Source: Sphingomonas kyeonggiensis
Lineage (GTDB): Bacteria; Pseudomonadota; Alphaproteobacteria; Sphingomonadales; Sphingomonadaceae
Assembly (NCBI RefSeq): GCF_014204495.1
Contig: NZ_JACHLN010000002.1
Location: 1,116,001-1,180,000 of the forward strand
Direction: 5' to 3'
DNA length: 64,000 nucleotides
The notes below the pieces were generated by a model. It had not been told where the DNA came from. It did no database searches and saw only the letters and a list, made by a program, of their open reading frames with translations. The position numbers and the translations under genes were made by a program. This document shows positions 36,631 to 44,756 of the stretch, one piece after another; the first letter of the stretch is position 1; each line of letters begins with the position of its first letter.

Positions 36631-37041
36631 ATGGTCCGCCGCATCGATCCAGCGCTGCTCGCCCGCGCCCGGGAGCTGCGTAACAATCCGACTCTCACCG
36701 AACTCGCCGTCTGGCACCTGATTTCGCGCTATCGCCCAGCTTTCACGCGCCAGCATATACTCGCGCCTTTCATCATCGATCTGGCCTGTCGGGAAGCGAA
36801 GCTTGGCGTCGAGTTCGACGGCAGCCAGCACATCGCAAACGCCAAGCAGGACGAGCGCCGCACGGCATATCTGGAAGCAGAAGGCTGGCGCATCATCCGT
36901 CTCTGGAATTCCGAGGTGCTGTCGAATCCGGAAGGCGCGGTTCAGCATATTCTGGAACGGACGGCAGAGCGTTTGGATGGCGTCTATCCGGAACCCATGC
37001 CTTCTAGAGAAGGAAGGACAAGAAAGCCACGCTGGAGCTGA
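36631..37041 (+). CDS. DUF559 (Vsr-like PD-(D/E)xK) endonuclease-domain protein
   Basis: This 136-residue protein carries a Vsr/DUF559 fold. LARARELRNNPTLTELAVWHLI leads the domain, followed by the acidic motif FIIDLACREAKLGVEFDGSQH (about 49-69) and DERRTAYLEAEGWRIIRLWNSEV. The Asp, Glu and Lys positions of the nuclease core are present. The biological role of DUF559 proteins is unsettled. The gene is bracketed by class D repeat sequence on both sides, which suggests association with that repeat. Confidence 0.82.
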   Translation: MVRRIDPALLARARELRNNPTLTELAVWHLISRYRPAFTRQHILAPFIIDLACREAKLGVEFDGSQHIANAKQDERRTAYLEAEGWRIIRLWNSEVLSNPEGAVQHILERTAERLDGVYPEPMPSREGRTRKPRWS

Positions 37042-37050
37042 TCCCGCTTA

Positions 37051-37179
37051 CTCCCCTTCCTGCAAGGGAGGGGTTGCGAGCGCAGCGAGCCGAGCTACCG
37101 GCCCGCGAAATAGAAAAGGCCGGGCATCGAGCCCGACCTTTTCTAACCCACCCCTAACCCCTCCCTTGCAGGGAGGGGA
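37051..37179 (-). repeat. composite class D element with internal terminator, copy 1
   Basis: Read on the minus strand it runs: CCCCTCCCTGCAAGGGAGG, GGTTAGGGGTGGGTTAG, hairpin AAAAGGTCGGGC-TCGAT-GCCCGGCCTTTTCT (37144-37113), a GGCTCGCTGCGCTCGCAACC stretch, then an inverted CCCTCCCTTGCAGG end. The same order is found at 59676-59817 on the plus strand. It fills the gap between the convergent DUF559 and serB genes. Confidence 0.85.
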
Positions 37180-37184
37180 ATTTC

Positions 37185-38063
37185 CTAAACCTCCACCCAC
37201 TCCGCCTTCGCAATCCCCTGCGCATACAGCAGCGCGGTCAGGTCGCCATGATCCACCCGAACCCCTGCCGCCGCCGCGACGATCGGCTTGGCGTGGTACG
37301 CAACCCCCAGCCCCGCCTCGCGGATCATCGCCAGGTCGTTGGCGCCGTCGCCCACCGCGAGCGTGTCCGAAGCACTCAGCCCCAGTTCGTCCCGCACCGC
37401 CAGCAGCGTATCCAGCTTCGTCGCGCTGTCGACGATCGGCTTCTCGACCTCGCCCGTCAGCACGCCATCCGCGATCACCAGCTTGTTGGCGATCATCCGG
37501 TGGAACCCGATCTCGCTGCCCACCGGCTCGGCGAACCGCGTGAACCCGCCCGAGACCAGCACGCAGGTCGCGCCCCGTGCCCGCATCGTCCGCACCAGCG
37601 CCTTGGCGCCCGGCATCAGCTTCACCCGCTCGCGCAGGCACTGCTCGATCGCGCTTTCCGAAAGTCCCTTCAGAAGCGCCACCCGCGCATCGAGCGCCTC
37701 GGCAAAATCGAGCTCGCCGCGCATCGCCCGCTCGGTCACCTCGGCGACCTGCGCCTTGATCCCTGCGAAATCGGCCAGCTCGTCGATGCACTCGACGGTG
37801 ATCATCGTCGAATCCATGTCGGCGATCAGCAGCTTCTTCGCGCGCCCCTCGGCCGGCTGCACCGCCACATCGGTGAAGGGAAACGCCCCCTCCAGCGCCG
37901 CTCGCGCCGCATCGGGATGCATCCTGAATTCCAGGTCCGCCGCGCGGCCCTCATCGATCCAGCGCACGCTTCCGGGTCCGCAATGCACCGAAGCCAGCCG
38001 ATCAGCGGCTTCCGAAAGCTGCCCTGCGGCCAGACCATCTGCTATAAGCGTCGCGATGAACAT
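37185..38063 (-). CDS. serB: phosphoserine phosphatase
   Basis: The 292-residue HAD enzyme releases serine from phosphoserine. The catalytic [14 protein letters not shown] (near 84-97), [11 protein letters not shown] (motif II) and [10 protein letters not shown] (motif IV) are intact. About 75 N-terminal residues form a smaller ACT-like region. Start at 38063; the frame is open further, but those codons are antisense to miaA. Its start codon lies within the first codons of miaA, which reads in the opposite direction. Confidence 0.95.
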   Translation of the reverse strand: MFIATLIADGLAAGQLSEAADRLASVHCGPGSVRWIDEGRAADLEFRMHPDAARAALEGAFPFTDVAVQPAEGRAKKLLIADMDSTMITVECIDELADFAGIKAQVAEVTERAMRGELDFAEALDARVALLKGLSESAIEQCLRERVKLMPGAKALVRTMRARGATCVLVSGGFTRFAEPVGSEIGFHRMIANKLVIADGVLTGEVEKPIVDSATKLDTLLAVRDELGLSASDTLAVGDGANDLAMIREAGLGVAYHAKPIVAAAAGVRVDHGDLTALLYAQGIAKAEWVEV

Positions 38064-38985
38064 CGGATCCCCTGAACTGCCAATGGTGGCGCTCATCGCA
38101 GGGCCGACCGCGAGCGGCAAGTCCGCGCTCGCGCTCGCCCTTGCGGAAAAACATGACGGCGTCGTGATCAATGCGGATTCGATGCAGGTCTATGCCGATC
38201 TGCGCGTGCTCACCGCCCGGCCCAGCGTCGAGGAAGAGAAGCGCGCGCCGCACCTGCTGTTCGGCCATGTCGACGGCGCCGAAGCCTATTCGGCCGGGCG
38301 CTGGGCAGCGGAGGCGCGGGCTGCGATCCACGAAGCGCATGCAGCCGGCCGCCTCCCCATCCTGGTCGGCGGCACCGGCATGTACATGCGCACCCTGCTC
38401 GACGGCATCGCCCCGGTGCCCGAGATCGATTCGCTGATCCGCAGCGAGGTCCGCGCCCTTACCGTCGAACAGGCCCGCGCCGAGCTCATGCGGCTCGATC
38501 CCGATGCCGCCGCTCGCCTCGGCCCGATCGACACGCTGCGCATCTCGCGCGCGCTCGAAGTCGTCCGCTCCACGGGCAAGCGGCTCGCCGAGTGGCAGGC
38601 CGAGCGGCATGGCGGGATCGGCCACGAGATCCGTGTCGCCGCGACGATCCTCCTGCCCGACCGCACCTGGCTCGCCGACCGGATCGATCGCCGCTTCCGC
38701 CATATGGTCAATGTCGCCAAGGGCGAGGTCGAGGCGCTGCTCGCCCGCACCGACGTGCCCGACGACGCCCCCGTGCTGCGCGCGATCGGGGTGCGCGAGA
38801 TCGGCCTGGCGCTCGCCGGCGAGAGCAACATGGACGAAGCACATTTCGCCGGCTCGCTCGCCACCCGCCAGTACGCCAAGCGGCAATACACCTGGTTCCG
38901 CCGCCAGCCTCCGCCGGAGTGGGAGCGCACGGACGAGACACAAACAAACAGACTCGTCGAGCAATTCGAAACAAAATTACTATAA
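38056..38985 (+). CDS. miaA: tRNA dimethylallyltransferase
   Basis: The 309-residue enzyme adds a dimethylallyl group to A37 of tRNAs reading UNN codons. The P-loop [16 protein letters not shown] (near 15-30), [11 protein letters not shown] and GGTGMYMR are diagnostic, and [12 protein letters not shown] lies near the end. The ATG at 38056 overlaps the serB start by eight bases. A second ATG at 38083 would remove the overlap and still keep the P-loop, so the start is uncertain; neither has a clear ribosome site. Confidence 0.95.
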   Translation: MNIGSPELPMVALIAGPTASGKSALALALAEKHDGVVINADSMQVYADLRVLTARPSVEEEKRAPHLLFGHVDGAEAYSAGRWAAEARAAIHEAHAAGRLPILVGGTGMYMRTLLDGIAPVPEIDSLIRSEVRALTVEQARAELMRLDPDAAARLGPIDTLRISRALEVVRSTGKRLAEWQAERHGGIGHEIRVAATILLPDRTWLADRIDRRFRHMVNVAKGEVEALLARTDVPDDAPVLRAIGVREIGLALAGESNMDEAHFAGSLATRQYAKRQYTWFRRQPPPEWERTDETQTNRLVEQFETKLL

Positions 38986-39007
38986 TTCGGCTTGACGCGT
39001 AGTTTTC

Positions 39008-39045
39008 GTGCGGGTAGCAGCGCCCTTCGGCGGTGTTTCCCGCAC
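39008..39045 (+). promoter_or_regulatory. nested hairpin in the ilvB leader
   Basis: GTGCGGG pairs with CCCGCAC (39039-39045), and inside it CGCC-CTTC-GGCG forms a second stem. The structure lies 20 bases upstream of the ilvB start, just before its GGAGG site. It may modulate ilvBNC expression. I find no leucine/valine/isoleucine-rich leader ORF in this short gap, so classical attenuation is not supported. Confidence 0.4.
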
Positions 39046-39065
39046 CGCAACAAACGGAGGCCGAT

Positions 39066-40817
39066 GTGACGACCGAGAAGAGTGGAGCAGACATCCTGAT
39101 CGAGACGCTGAGCGATCTCGGTGTGGAAGTCGTGTTCGGCTATCCGGGCGGCGCGGTGCTTCCGATCTATGATGCGATCTTCAAGCAGGACCGCATCAAA
39201 CATATTCTTGTCCGCCATGAGCAGGCGGCGACGCACGCGGCGGAGGGCTATGCCCGCGCCACCGGCAAGCCGGGCGTCGTCCTCGTCACCTCGGGCCCGG
39301 GCGCGACCAACGCCGTTACCGGGATCACCGATGCGCTGATGGATTCGATCCCGATGGTCGTCATCACCGGCCAGGTGCCGACGGCGCTGATCGGCACCGA
39401 TGCCTTCCAGGAAGCGGACACGGTCGGCATCACCCGCCACTGCTCGAAGCATAATTACCTGGTGAAGGATCCCGCCCGGCTCGAGCCGACGATCCGTGAG
39501 GCCTTCTATATCGCCACGTCCGGCCGTCCCGGCCCGGTCGTGATCGACATCCCCAAGGACGTCCAGGTCGCCACCGCGCGGCGCGGCGAGAATGCGCCGA
39601 TCTCGCACAAGACCTATCGCCCGCAGACCGAGCCGGACATGGTCTCGATCGAGAAGGCGGTCGACATGCTGGCCGCGGCCGAGCGCCCGATCTTCTACAC
39701 CGGCGGCGGAATCATCAATTCCGGACCCGAAGCTTCGCGCCTGCTGCGCCAGCTCGCCGATGTAACGGGCGCGCCTGTTACATCGACGCTGATGGGCCTC
39801 GGCGCTTTCCCAGCTTCCGACGACAAGTGGCTGGGAATGCTGGGGATGCACGGCACCTATGAGGCCAACCTGGCGATGAACCAGGCCGACCTCATCATCG
39901 CGCTCGGCGCCCGTTTCGACGACCGGGTGACCGGCCGTCTCGATGCCTTCGCGCCGAACAGTGCGAAGATCCACGTCGATATCGACCGTTCGAGTATCAA
40001 CAAGAACGTTCGCGTCGACCTGCCCATCGTGGCGGACGTCGGTTCGGCGATGCGGGCGATGCTCGATACGTGGCACCTTCGCAAACATCCGAAGCCGGAC
40101 CTGTCCGAATGGTGGAGCCGCATCCATGGCTGGCGCCAGGTCGGTTGCCTCGAGTTCCAGGAGAGCGATCCCCAGGTCATCATGCCCCAGCGCGCCATCC
40201 GCGCGCTGTGGGAGGCGACCAAGGACCAGGCCCCGATCATCACCACCGAAGTCGGCCAGCACCAGATGTGGGCGGCGCAGCACTTCCACTTCGATGATCC
40301 CAACAAGTGGCTGACTTCGGGCGGTTTGGGCACGATGGGCTATGGCCTGCCGGCCGCGATCGGCGCCCAGCTCGGCAACCCGGACCGGCTGGTCATCGAC
40401 ATCGCCGGCGAAGCCTCGATCCAGATGAACATCCAGGAGCTGGCCACCGCGACCCAGTACCGGCTGCCGGTCAAGATCTTCATCCTGAACAACGAATATA
40501 TGGGCATGGTCCGCCAGTGGCAGGAGCTGACCTACCAGTCGCGCTATTCGGAGAGCTACTCGGACGCCCTCCCGGATTTCGTAAGGCTGGCAGAGGCTTA
40601 TGGCTGGAAGGGCATCCGCATCGAGACGCGCGACCAGCTCGACGCCGGCATCGCCGAGATGCTCGCCTATGATGGGCCGGTGGTGGTCGATTGCCGCGTG
40701 GCCAAGCTCGCCAACTGCTTCCCGATGATCCCGTCGGGCGCGGCCCATACCGAAATGCTGCTCCAGTCGGCCGAAGTCTCGGGCGAGATGGACGATGAAG
40801 CCAAGGCACTGGTCTGA
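39066..40817 (+). CDS. ilvB: acetolactate synthase large subunit
   Basis: This 583-residue ThDP enzyme starts valine, leucine and isoleucine synthesis. The ThDP glutamate is in VRHEQAATHAAEGYAR (near 50-65), preceded by GYPGGAVLPIYDA. The FAD/central domain holds GARFDDRVTGRL. The C-terminal ThDP motif reads AGEASIQMNIQE through ILNNEY. The usual GDGS or GDAS is GEAS here, a conservative Asp-to-Glu change at the magnesium ligand. The GTG at 39066 lies six bases after CGGAGG; an ATG 11 codons earlier has no such site and falls within the hairpin. First gene of ilvBNC. Confidence 0.96.
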   Translation: MTTEKSGADILIETLSDLGVEVVFGYPGGAVLPIYDAIFKQDRIKHILVRHEQAATHAAEGYARATGKPGVVLVTSGPGATNAVTGITDALMDSIPMVVITGQVPTALIGTDAFQEADTVGITRHCSKHNYLVKDPARLEPTIREAFYIATSGRPGPVVIDIPKDVQVATARRGENAPISHKTYRPQTEPDMVSIEKAVDMLAAAERPIFYTGGGIINSGPEASRLLRQLADVTGAPVTSTLMGLGAFPASDDKWLGMLGMHGTYEANLAMNQADLIIALGARFDDRVTGRLDAFAPNSAKIHVDIDRSSINKNVRVDLPIVADVGSAMRAMLDTWHLRKHPKPDLSEWWSRIHGWRQVGCLEFQESDPQVIMPQRAIRALWEATKDQAPIITTEVGQHQMWAAQHFHFDDPNKWLTSGGLGTMGYGLPAAIGAQLGNPDRLVIDIAGEASIQMNIQELATATQYRLPVKIFILNNEYMGMVRQWQELTYQSRYSESYSDALPDFVRLAEAYGWKGIRIETRDQLDAGIAEMLAYDGPVVVDCRVAKLANCFPMIPSGAAHTEMLLQSAEVSGEMDDEAKALV

Positions 40818-40821
40818 ACCC

Positions 40822-41337
40822 ATGCATATCAAGGAAGAAGCAGTCGAGCGGCATACGCTCGCGGTCATCGTCGACAACGAGCCGGGCATCCTCGCCCGGA
40901 TCGCGGGCCTGTTCACCGCGCGGGGCTACAACATCTCCTCGCTCACCGTGTCCGAGATCACCGACGACGACCTGATCAGCCGGATCACCATCGTCACCCA
41001 CGCCTCGGCGCCGGTGATGGAGCAGATCATCGCCCAGCTCGAGCGGCTGGTGCCGGTGCACAAGGTCACCGACCTCACTGCCTTCGGGCAGCATGTCGAG
41101 CGCGAGCTGGCGCTGGTTAAGGTGGCGGGCACCGGTGAACACCGGATCGAGGCGCTGCGCCTCGCCGAGGTCTATCGCGCCCGGGTGGTCGATGCGACTA
41201 CCTCCAGCTTCGTCTTCGAAGTGACCGGCGGTACCGAGAAGATCGACAAGTTCGTCGAGCTGATGCGCGACCTCGGCCTGGTCGAGATCGCCCGCACCGG
41301 CATCGTCGCGATTGCGAGAGGCGCGGAAGCGGCCTGA
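40822..41337 (+). CDS. ilvN: acetolactate synthase small (regulatory) subunit
   Basis: This 171-residue subunit confers valine feedback control. The N-terminal ACT domain starts HTLAVIVDNEPGILARIAGLF, continues with GYNISSLTVS, and is followed by a second ACT-like half (about 85-165, VYRARVVDATTSSFVFEVTG). It begins four bases after the ilvB stop and ends 60 bases before ilvC. Confidence 0.97.
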   Translation: MHIKEEAVERHTLAVIVDNEPGILARIAGLFTARGYNISSLTVSEITDDDLISRITIVTHASAPVMEQIIAQLERLVPVHKVTDLTAFGQHVERELALVKVAGTGEHRIEALRLAEVYRARVVDATTSSFVFEVTGGTEKIDKFVELMRDLGLVEIARTGIVAIARGAEAA

Positions 41338-41346
41338 ACATCTTAG

Positions 41347-42417
<1,071 letters not shown>

Positions 42418-42775
42418 TCGCTTTGCCGAGGTCGGCGGTGCGCGCCGGCCTCGGCCCTTTTCTCCGGTGCCGCAATGCGTGCGGCAATCGCTGCCAGGCA
42501 GGCCTGCGTGCTGTCATGGCGGGGCTGGGGCAAGTGGAAGAAGTATCCCATGGCGCATCTCCCGAAAGCGTCGGGACAGCGTCTCACCGGCATGGCGCCG
42601 GCGCCAGCGCGGAACTCCCCGGTTGGGAGGCTTCCGGAACCCGCTTTTAGCCTTCTGTTCACCCTGTCCCCGCGCCGCCCGCTCCGTTTCGGAAACCATG
42701 CGTTGCCGCCTTCGGGATTTTCCCGCCACGCCGGCATCCCCACAAAGCGCACTCCTTCCCCACAGAGGAGTTTCC
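42418..42775. other. 358-base gap between ilvC and the YceI gene
   Basis: I see no supported gene. The open frames here (from 42467 and 42475) have unusual composition for this genome, rich in Arg, Pro and Ser, and differ by frame only. CACAGAGGAGTTTCC before 42776 is the ribosome site of the next gene. No clear terminator follows ilvC. Confidence 0.5.
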
Positions 42776-43390
42776 ATGCGCGTTCTCATCGCCGTTGCCT
42801 TGCTTGCCGCCACCCCGCTCGCCGCCTACGCCGCCCAGCAGGCGGTCCAGCTCCCCGGCCAGCCCGACACCGCCCGCATCGCGGCCGGCACCTATGCCGT
42901 TGATGGCGGCCACACCCAGGTCAGCTACACCGTCGATCACTTCGGCTTCAGCAAGTTCACCGGCCAGGCCGGCGGGGCCACCGGCACGCTCGCCATCGAT
43001 CCGAAGAAGCCCGCCGACGCCAAGCTCGACGTGACCATCCCGGCCTCGGGCATCGTCACCACCGTCAAGGCGCTCGACGAGCATCTCGGCACCGCCGACT
43101 TCTTCGACGCCGCGAAATATCCGGATATCCGCTTCATCTCGACCAGCGTGGCCGTTCAGGGCACCAGCGCCAGGATCACCGGCAACCTCACGCTGCACGG
43201 TGTCACCCGCCCGGTGGTGCTCGACACGAAGTTCGTCGGCGCCGGCGACAATCCGATGACCAAGAAGCTCAACTTCGGTTTCTCGGCGACTGCGAAGATC
43301 AAGCGCAGCGATTTCGGCATGGACAAGTATGTCCCCTTCGTCTCGGACGAAGTCGCGCTCGAGATCAACGCGGCATTCACCGCGCAGTAA
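42776..43390 (+). CDS. YceI family periplasmic lipid-binding protein
   Basis: The 204-residue precursor has signal peptide MRVLIAVALLAATPLAAYAA. The YceI lipocalin-like barrel has YAVDGGHTQVSYTVDHFGFSKFTG, FFDAAKYPDIRFIS and LTLHGVTRPVVLDTKF. These proteins bind polyisoprenoid chains in the periplasm and are often linked to stress. The strong GAGGAG site fixes the ATG at 42776 rather than an upstream frame extension. Confidence 0.93.
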   Translation: MRVLIAVALLAATPLAAYAAQQAVQLPGQPDTARIAAGTYAVDGGHTQVSYTVDHFGFSKFTGQAGGATGTLAIDPKKPADAKLDVTIPASGIVTTVKALDEHLGTADFFDAAKYPDIRFISTSVAVQGTSARITGNLTLHGVTRPVVLDTKFVGAGDNPMTKKLNFGFSATAKIKRSDFGMDKYVPFVSDEVALEINAAFTAQ

Positions 43391-43454
43391 CCCCCTTCCG
43401 ATCCAATCGACTGCTCCCGTGGCGCATGATATACGGTGCCGCGGGAGCATCTCG

Positions 43455-43850
43455 ATGATCGATGACTATCGAACTGCCATGGCGGCGGCCGCGCAACTGG
43501 AGGCCGCAGCCGAGGAATTGCAGGCGCTCACCGTCCGCCTGGACAAGCTGGTGCGCAAGCAGGAGCAGTCCGGCAGCTGGTTCGAAGACGACTGGCCGGA
43601 CGAGTATCGCATTCGCGGGCACGAAGTGGATGGCCCGCTCGAAGCCGGTGCCAAGCTGTTCAAGGAATATCTGTTCATCTACCCCGCCCAGCAGGACAGC
43701 TGGCGCGACGGCGGCAGCTATTGGGGAGAGAATGAGAAAACCAACCGGCCGCTCCTCGAGCAATGCGCGGACAAGGCGAGGATCCTGCGGCTCTGCGCGG
43801 CGGCGGTGCGTGGCTGGGCGGGCACCCTGCCCCCCTCATCTTCGGAATAG
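43455..43850 (+). CDS. soluble protein of unknown function
   Basis: This 131-residue protein has an N-terminal coiled-coil-like helix (AMAAAAQLEAAAEELQALTVRLDKLVRKQE, 8-37). A small Trp/Tyr-rich domain follows (SGSWFEDDWPDEYRIRGHEVDG, then LFKEYLFIYPAQQDSWRDGG) and a final helix. No family is recognised. It stands between YceI and a TMEM175-like gene, with 54 bases before the latter. Confidence 0.65.
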   Translation: MIDDYRTAMAAAAQLEAAAEELQALTVRLDKLVRKQEQSGSWFEDDWPDEYRIRGHEVDGPLEAGAKLFKEYLFIYPAQQDSWRDGGSYWGENEKTNRPLLEQCADKARILRLCAAAVRGWAGTLPPSSSE

Positions 43851-43904
43851 TTGAGCCGGCGCGCATTCGGCTGCATCATGCCCTCCATTATCGACGGAGG
43901 GGCA

Positions 43905-44507
43905 ATGAGCGAGACGGAAGAAGGTCGGGGCGGCGTCAATCGGGTTGAGGCGTTCTCCGACGGCGTGATCGCCATCATCATCACGATCATGGTGCTCGAG
44001 ATGAAGGCACCGGAGGAACATGGCCTGGCGCATCTCTGGTCGCTCTGGCCGGTCTTCACGGCCTATGTGCTCAGCTATGCCTATGTCGCGATCTACTGGG
44101 TGAACCACCACCGGCTGTTCGCCCATGCCAGCCGCATCACCAACGCACTGCTCTGGTCGAACATCGCGCTGCTGTTCACGCTCTCGCTGGTCCCTTTCGC
44201 CACGGCCTATCTCGGCGAGCAGCATTTCAGCCATGATGCGACCCTGGTCTATATGTGCGTGATGATGCTGCCGAGCTTCGCCTATGTGTGGCTCCAGTCC
44301 GTGATCCGCCGCACCGGTCGGCAGGACGCGGCGGCGCAGGACTATCACCAGCATTCGCTGCGCAAGGGGCTGGTCGCCTCGGCCATCTACGCCAGCGGCA
44401 TCGCCCTCACCTTCTCCAGCCCCTGGGCAGGCCTCGCCTGCGCCGCGCTGGTCGCAGTGCTGTGGTTCCTCCCCAAGGGCCCGATCGACGCGCTGTTCGG
44501 AGGGTAG
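43905..44507 (+). CDS. TMEM175 family potassium-channel-like protein
   Basis: This 200-residue protein has the six-helix bacterial TMEM175 layout. RVEAFSDGVIAIIITIMVLEM opens the first helix (the conserved RxxxFSD). WVNHHRLF and LLWSNIALLF lie in the next half, and LTFSSPWAGLACAALVAVLWF ends it. Bacterial members form tetrameric potassium-selective channels. The ATG at 43905 follows GGAGGGGCA; a TTG 18 codons earlier is less likely. Confidence 0.9.
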   Translation: MSETEEGRGGVNRVEAFSDGVIAIIITIMVLEMKAPEEHGLAHLWSLWPVFTAYVLSYAYVAIYWVNHHRLFAHASRITNALLWSNIALLFTLSLVPFATAYLGEQHFSHDATLVYMCVMMLPSFAYVWLQSVIRRTGRQDAAAQDYHQHSLRKGLVASAIYASGIALTFSSPWAGLACAALVAVLWFLPKGPIDALFGG

Positions 44508-44517
44508 ATATCTAATC

Positions 44518-44683
44518 TCCCTCTCCCGCTTTTGCGGGAGAGGGACGGCTTTCCCGGCGAATGCCGGGGGAGCCAGGGTGAGGGTGAGTGCTGGACGCAC
44601 ATACGGCGCTTGCCGCTCCCACTGCCCCTCACCCTTCCGCCGCTTCGCGGCTCCCTCCCTCTCCCGCAAAAGCGGGAGAGGGA
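44518..44683. repeat. class E inverted repeat pair
   Basis: TCCCTCTCCCGCTTTTGCGG with the rest of its palindrome (44518-44544) recurs inverted at 44654-44683. GGGTGAGGG and CCCCTCACCC lie inside. The arms are themselves palindromes. A half copy (CCCTCTCCCGCTTTCGTGCGG) lies at about 36531. It fills the gap between convergent genes. Confidence 0.75.
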
Positions 44684-44698
44684 AATGCGCCCCCCCCC

Positions 44699-44733
44699 AA
44701 AAGAAAAGGCGCCCCGGTTTCCCGGAGCGCCCC
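44699..44733 (-). terminator. intrinsic terminator of the TonB-dependent receptor gene
   Basis: On the minus strand GGGGCGCTCCGGG-AAA-CCGGGGCGCC is followed by TTTTCTTTT. It lies about 25 bases after the receptor stop codon. A run of nine to ten C (about 44689-44698) is just beyond. Confidence 0.85.
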
Positions 44734-44756
44734 ATCCCTGCCCGCAGGCGTCTCGA

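Noticed and set aside
42467..42775. Extension of the YceI frame upstream, and a 142-codon frame at 42475
   Set aside because: No ribosome site or domain; the signal peptide begins at 42776.
44689..44698. Run of C as a phase-variable tract
   Set aside because: It lies downstream of the receptor terminator, not in a coding region or promoter.
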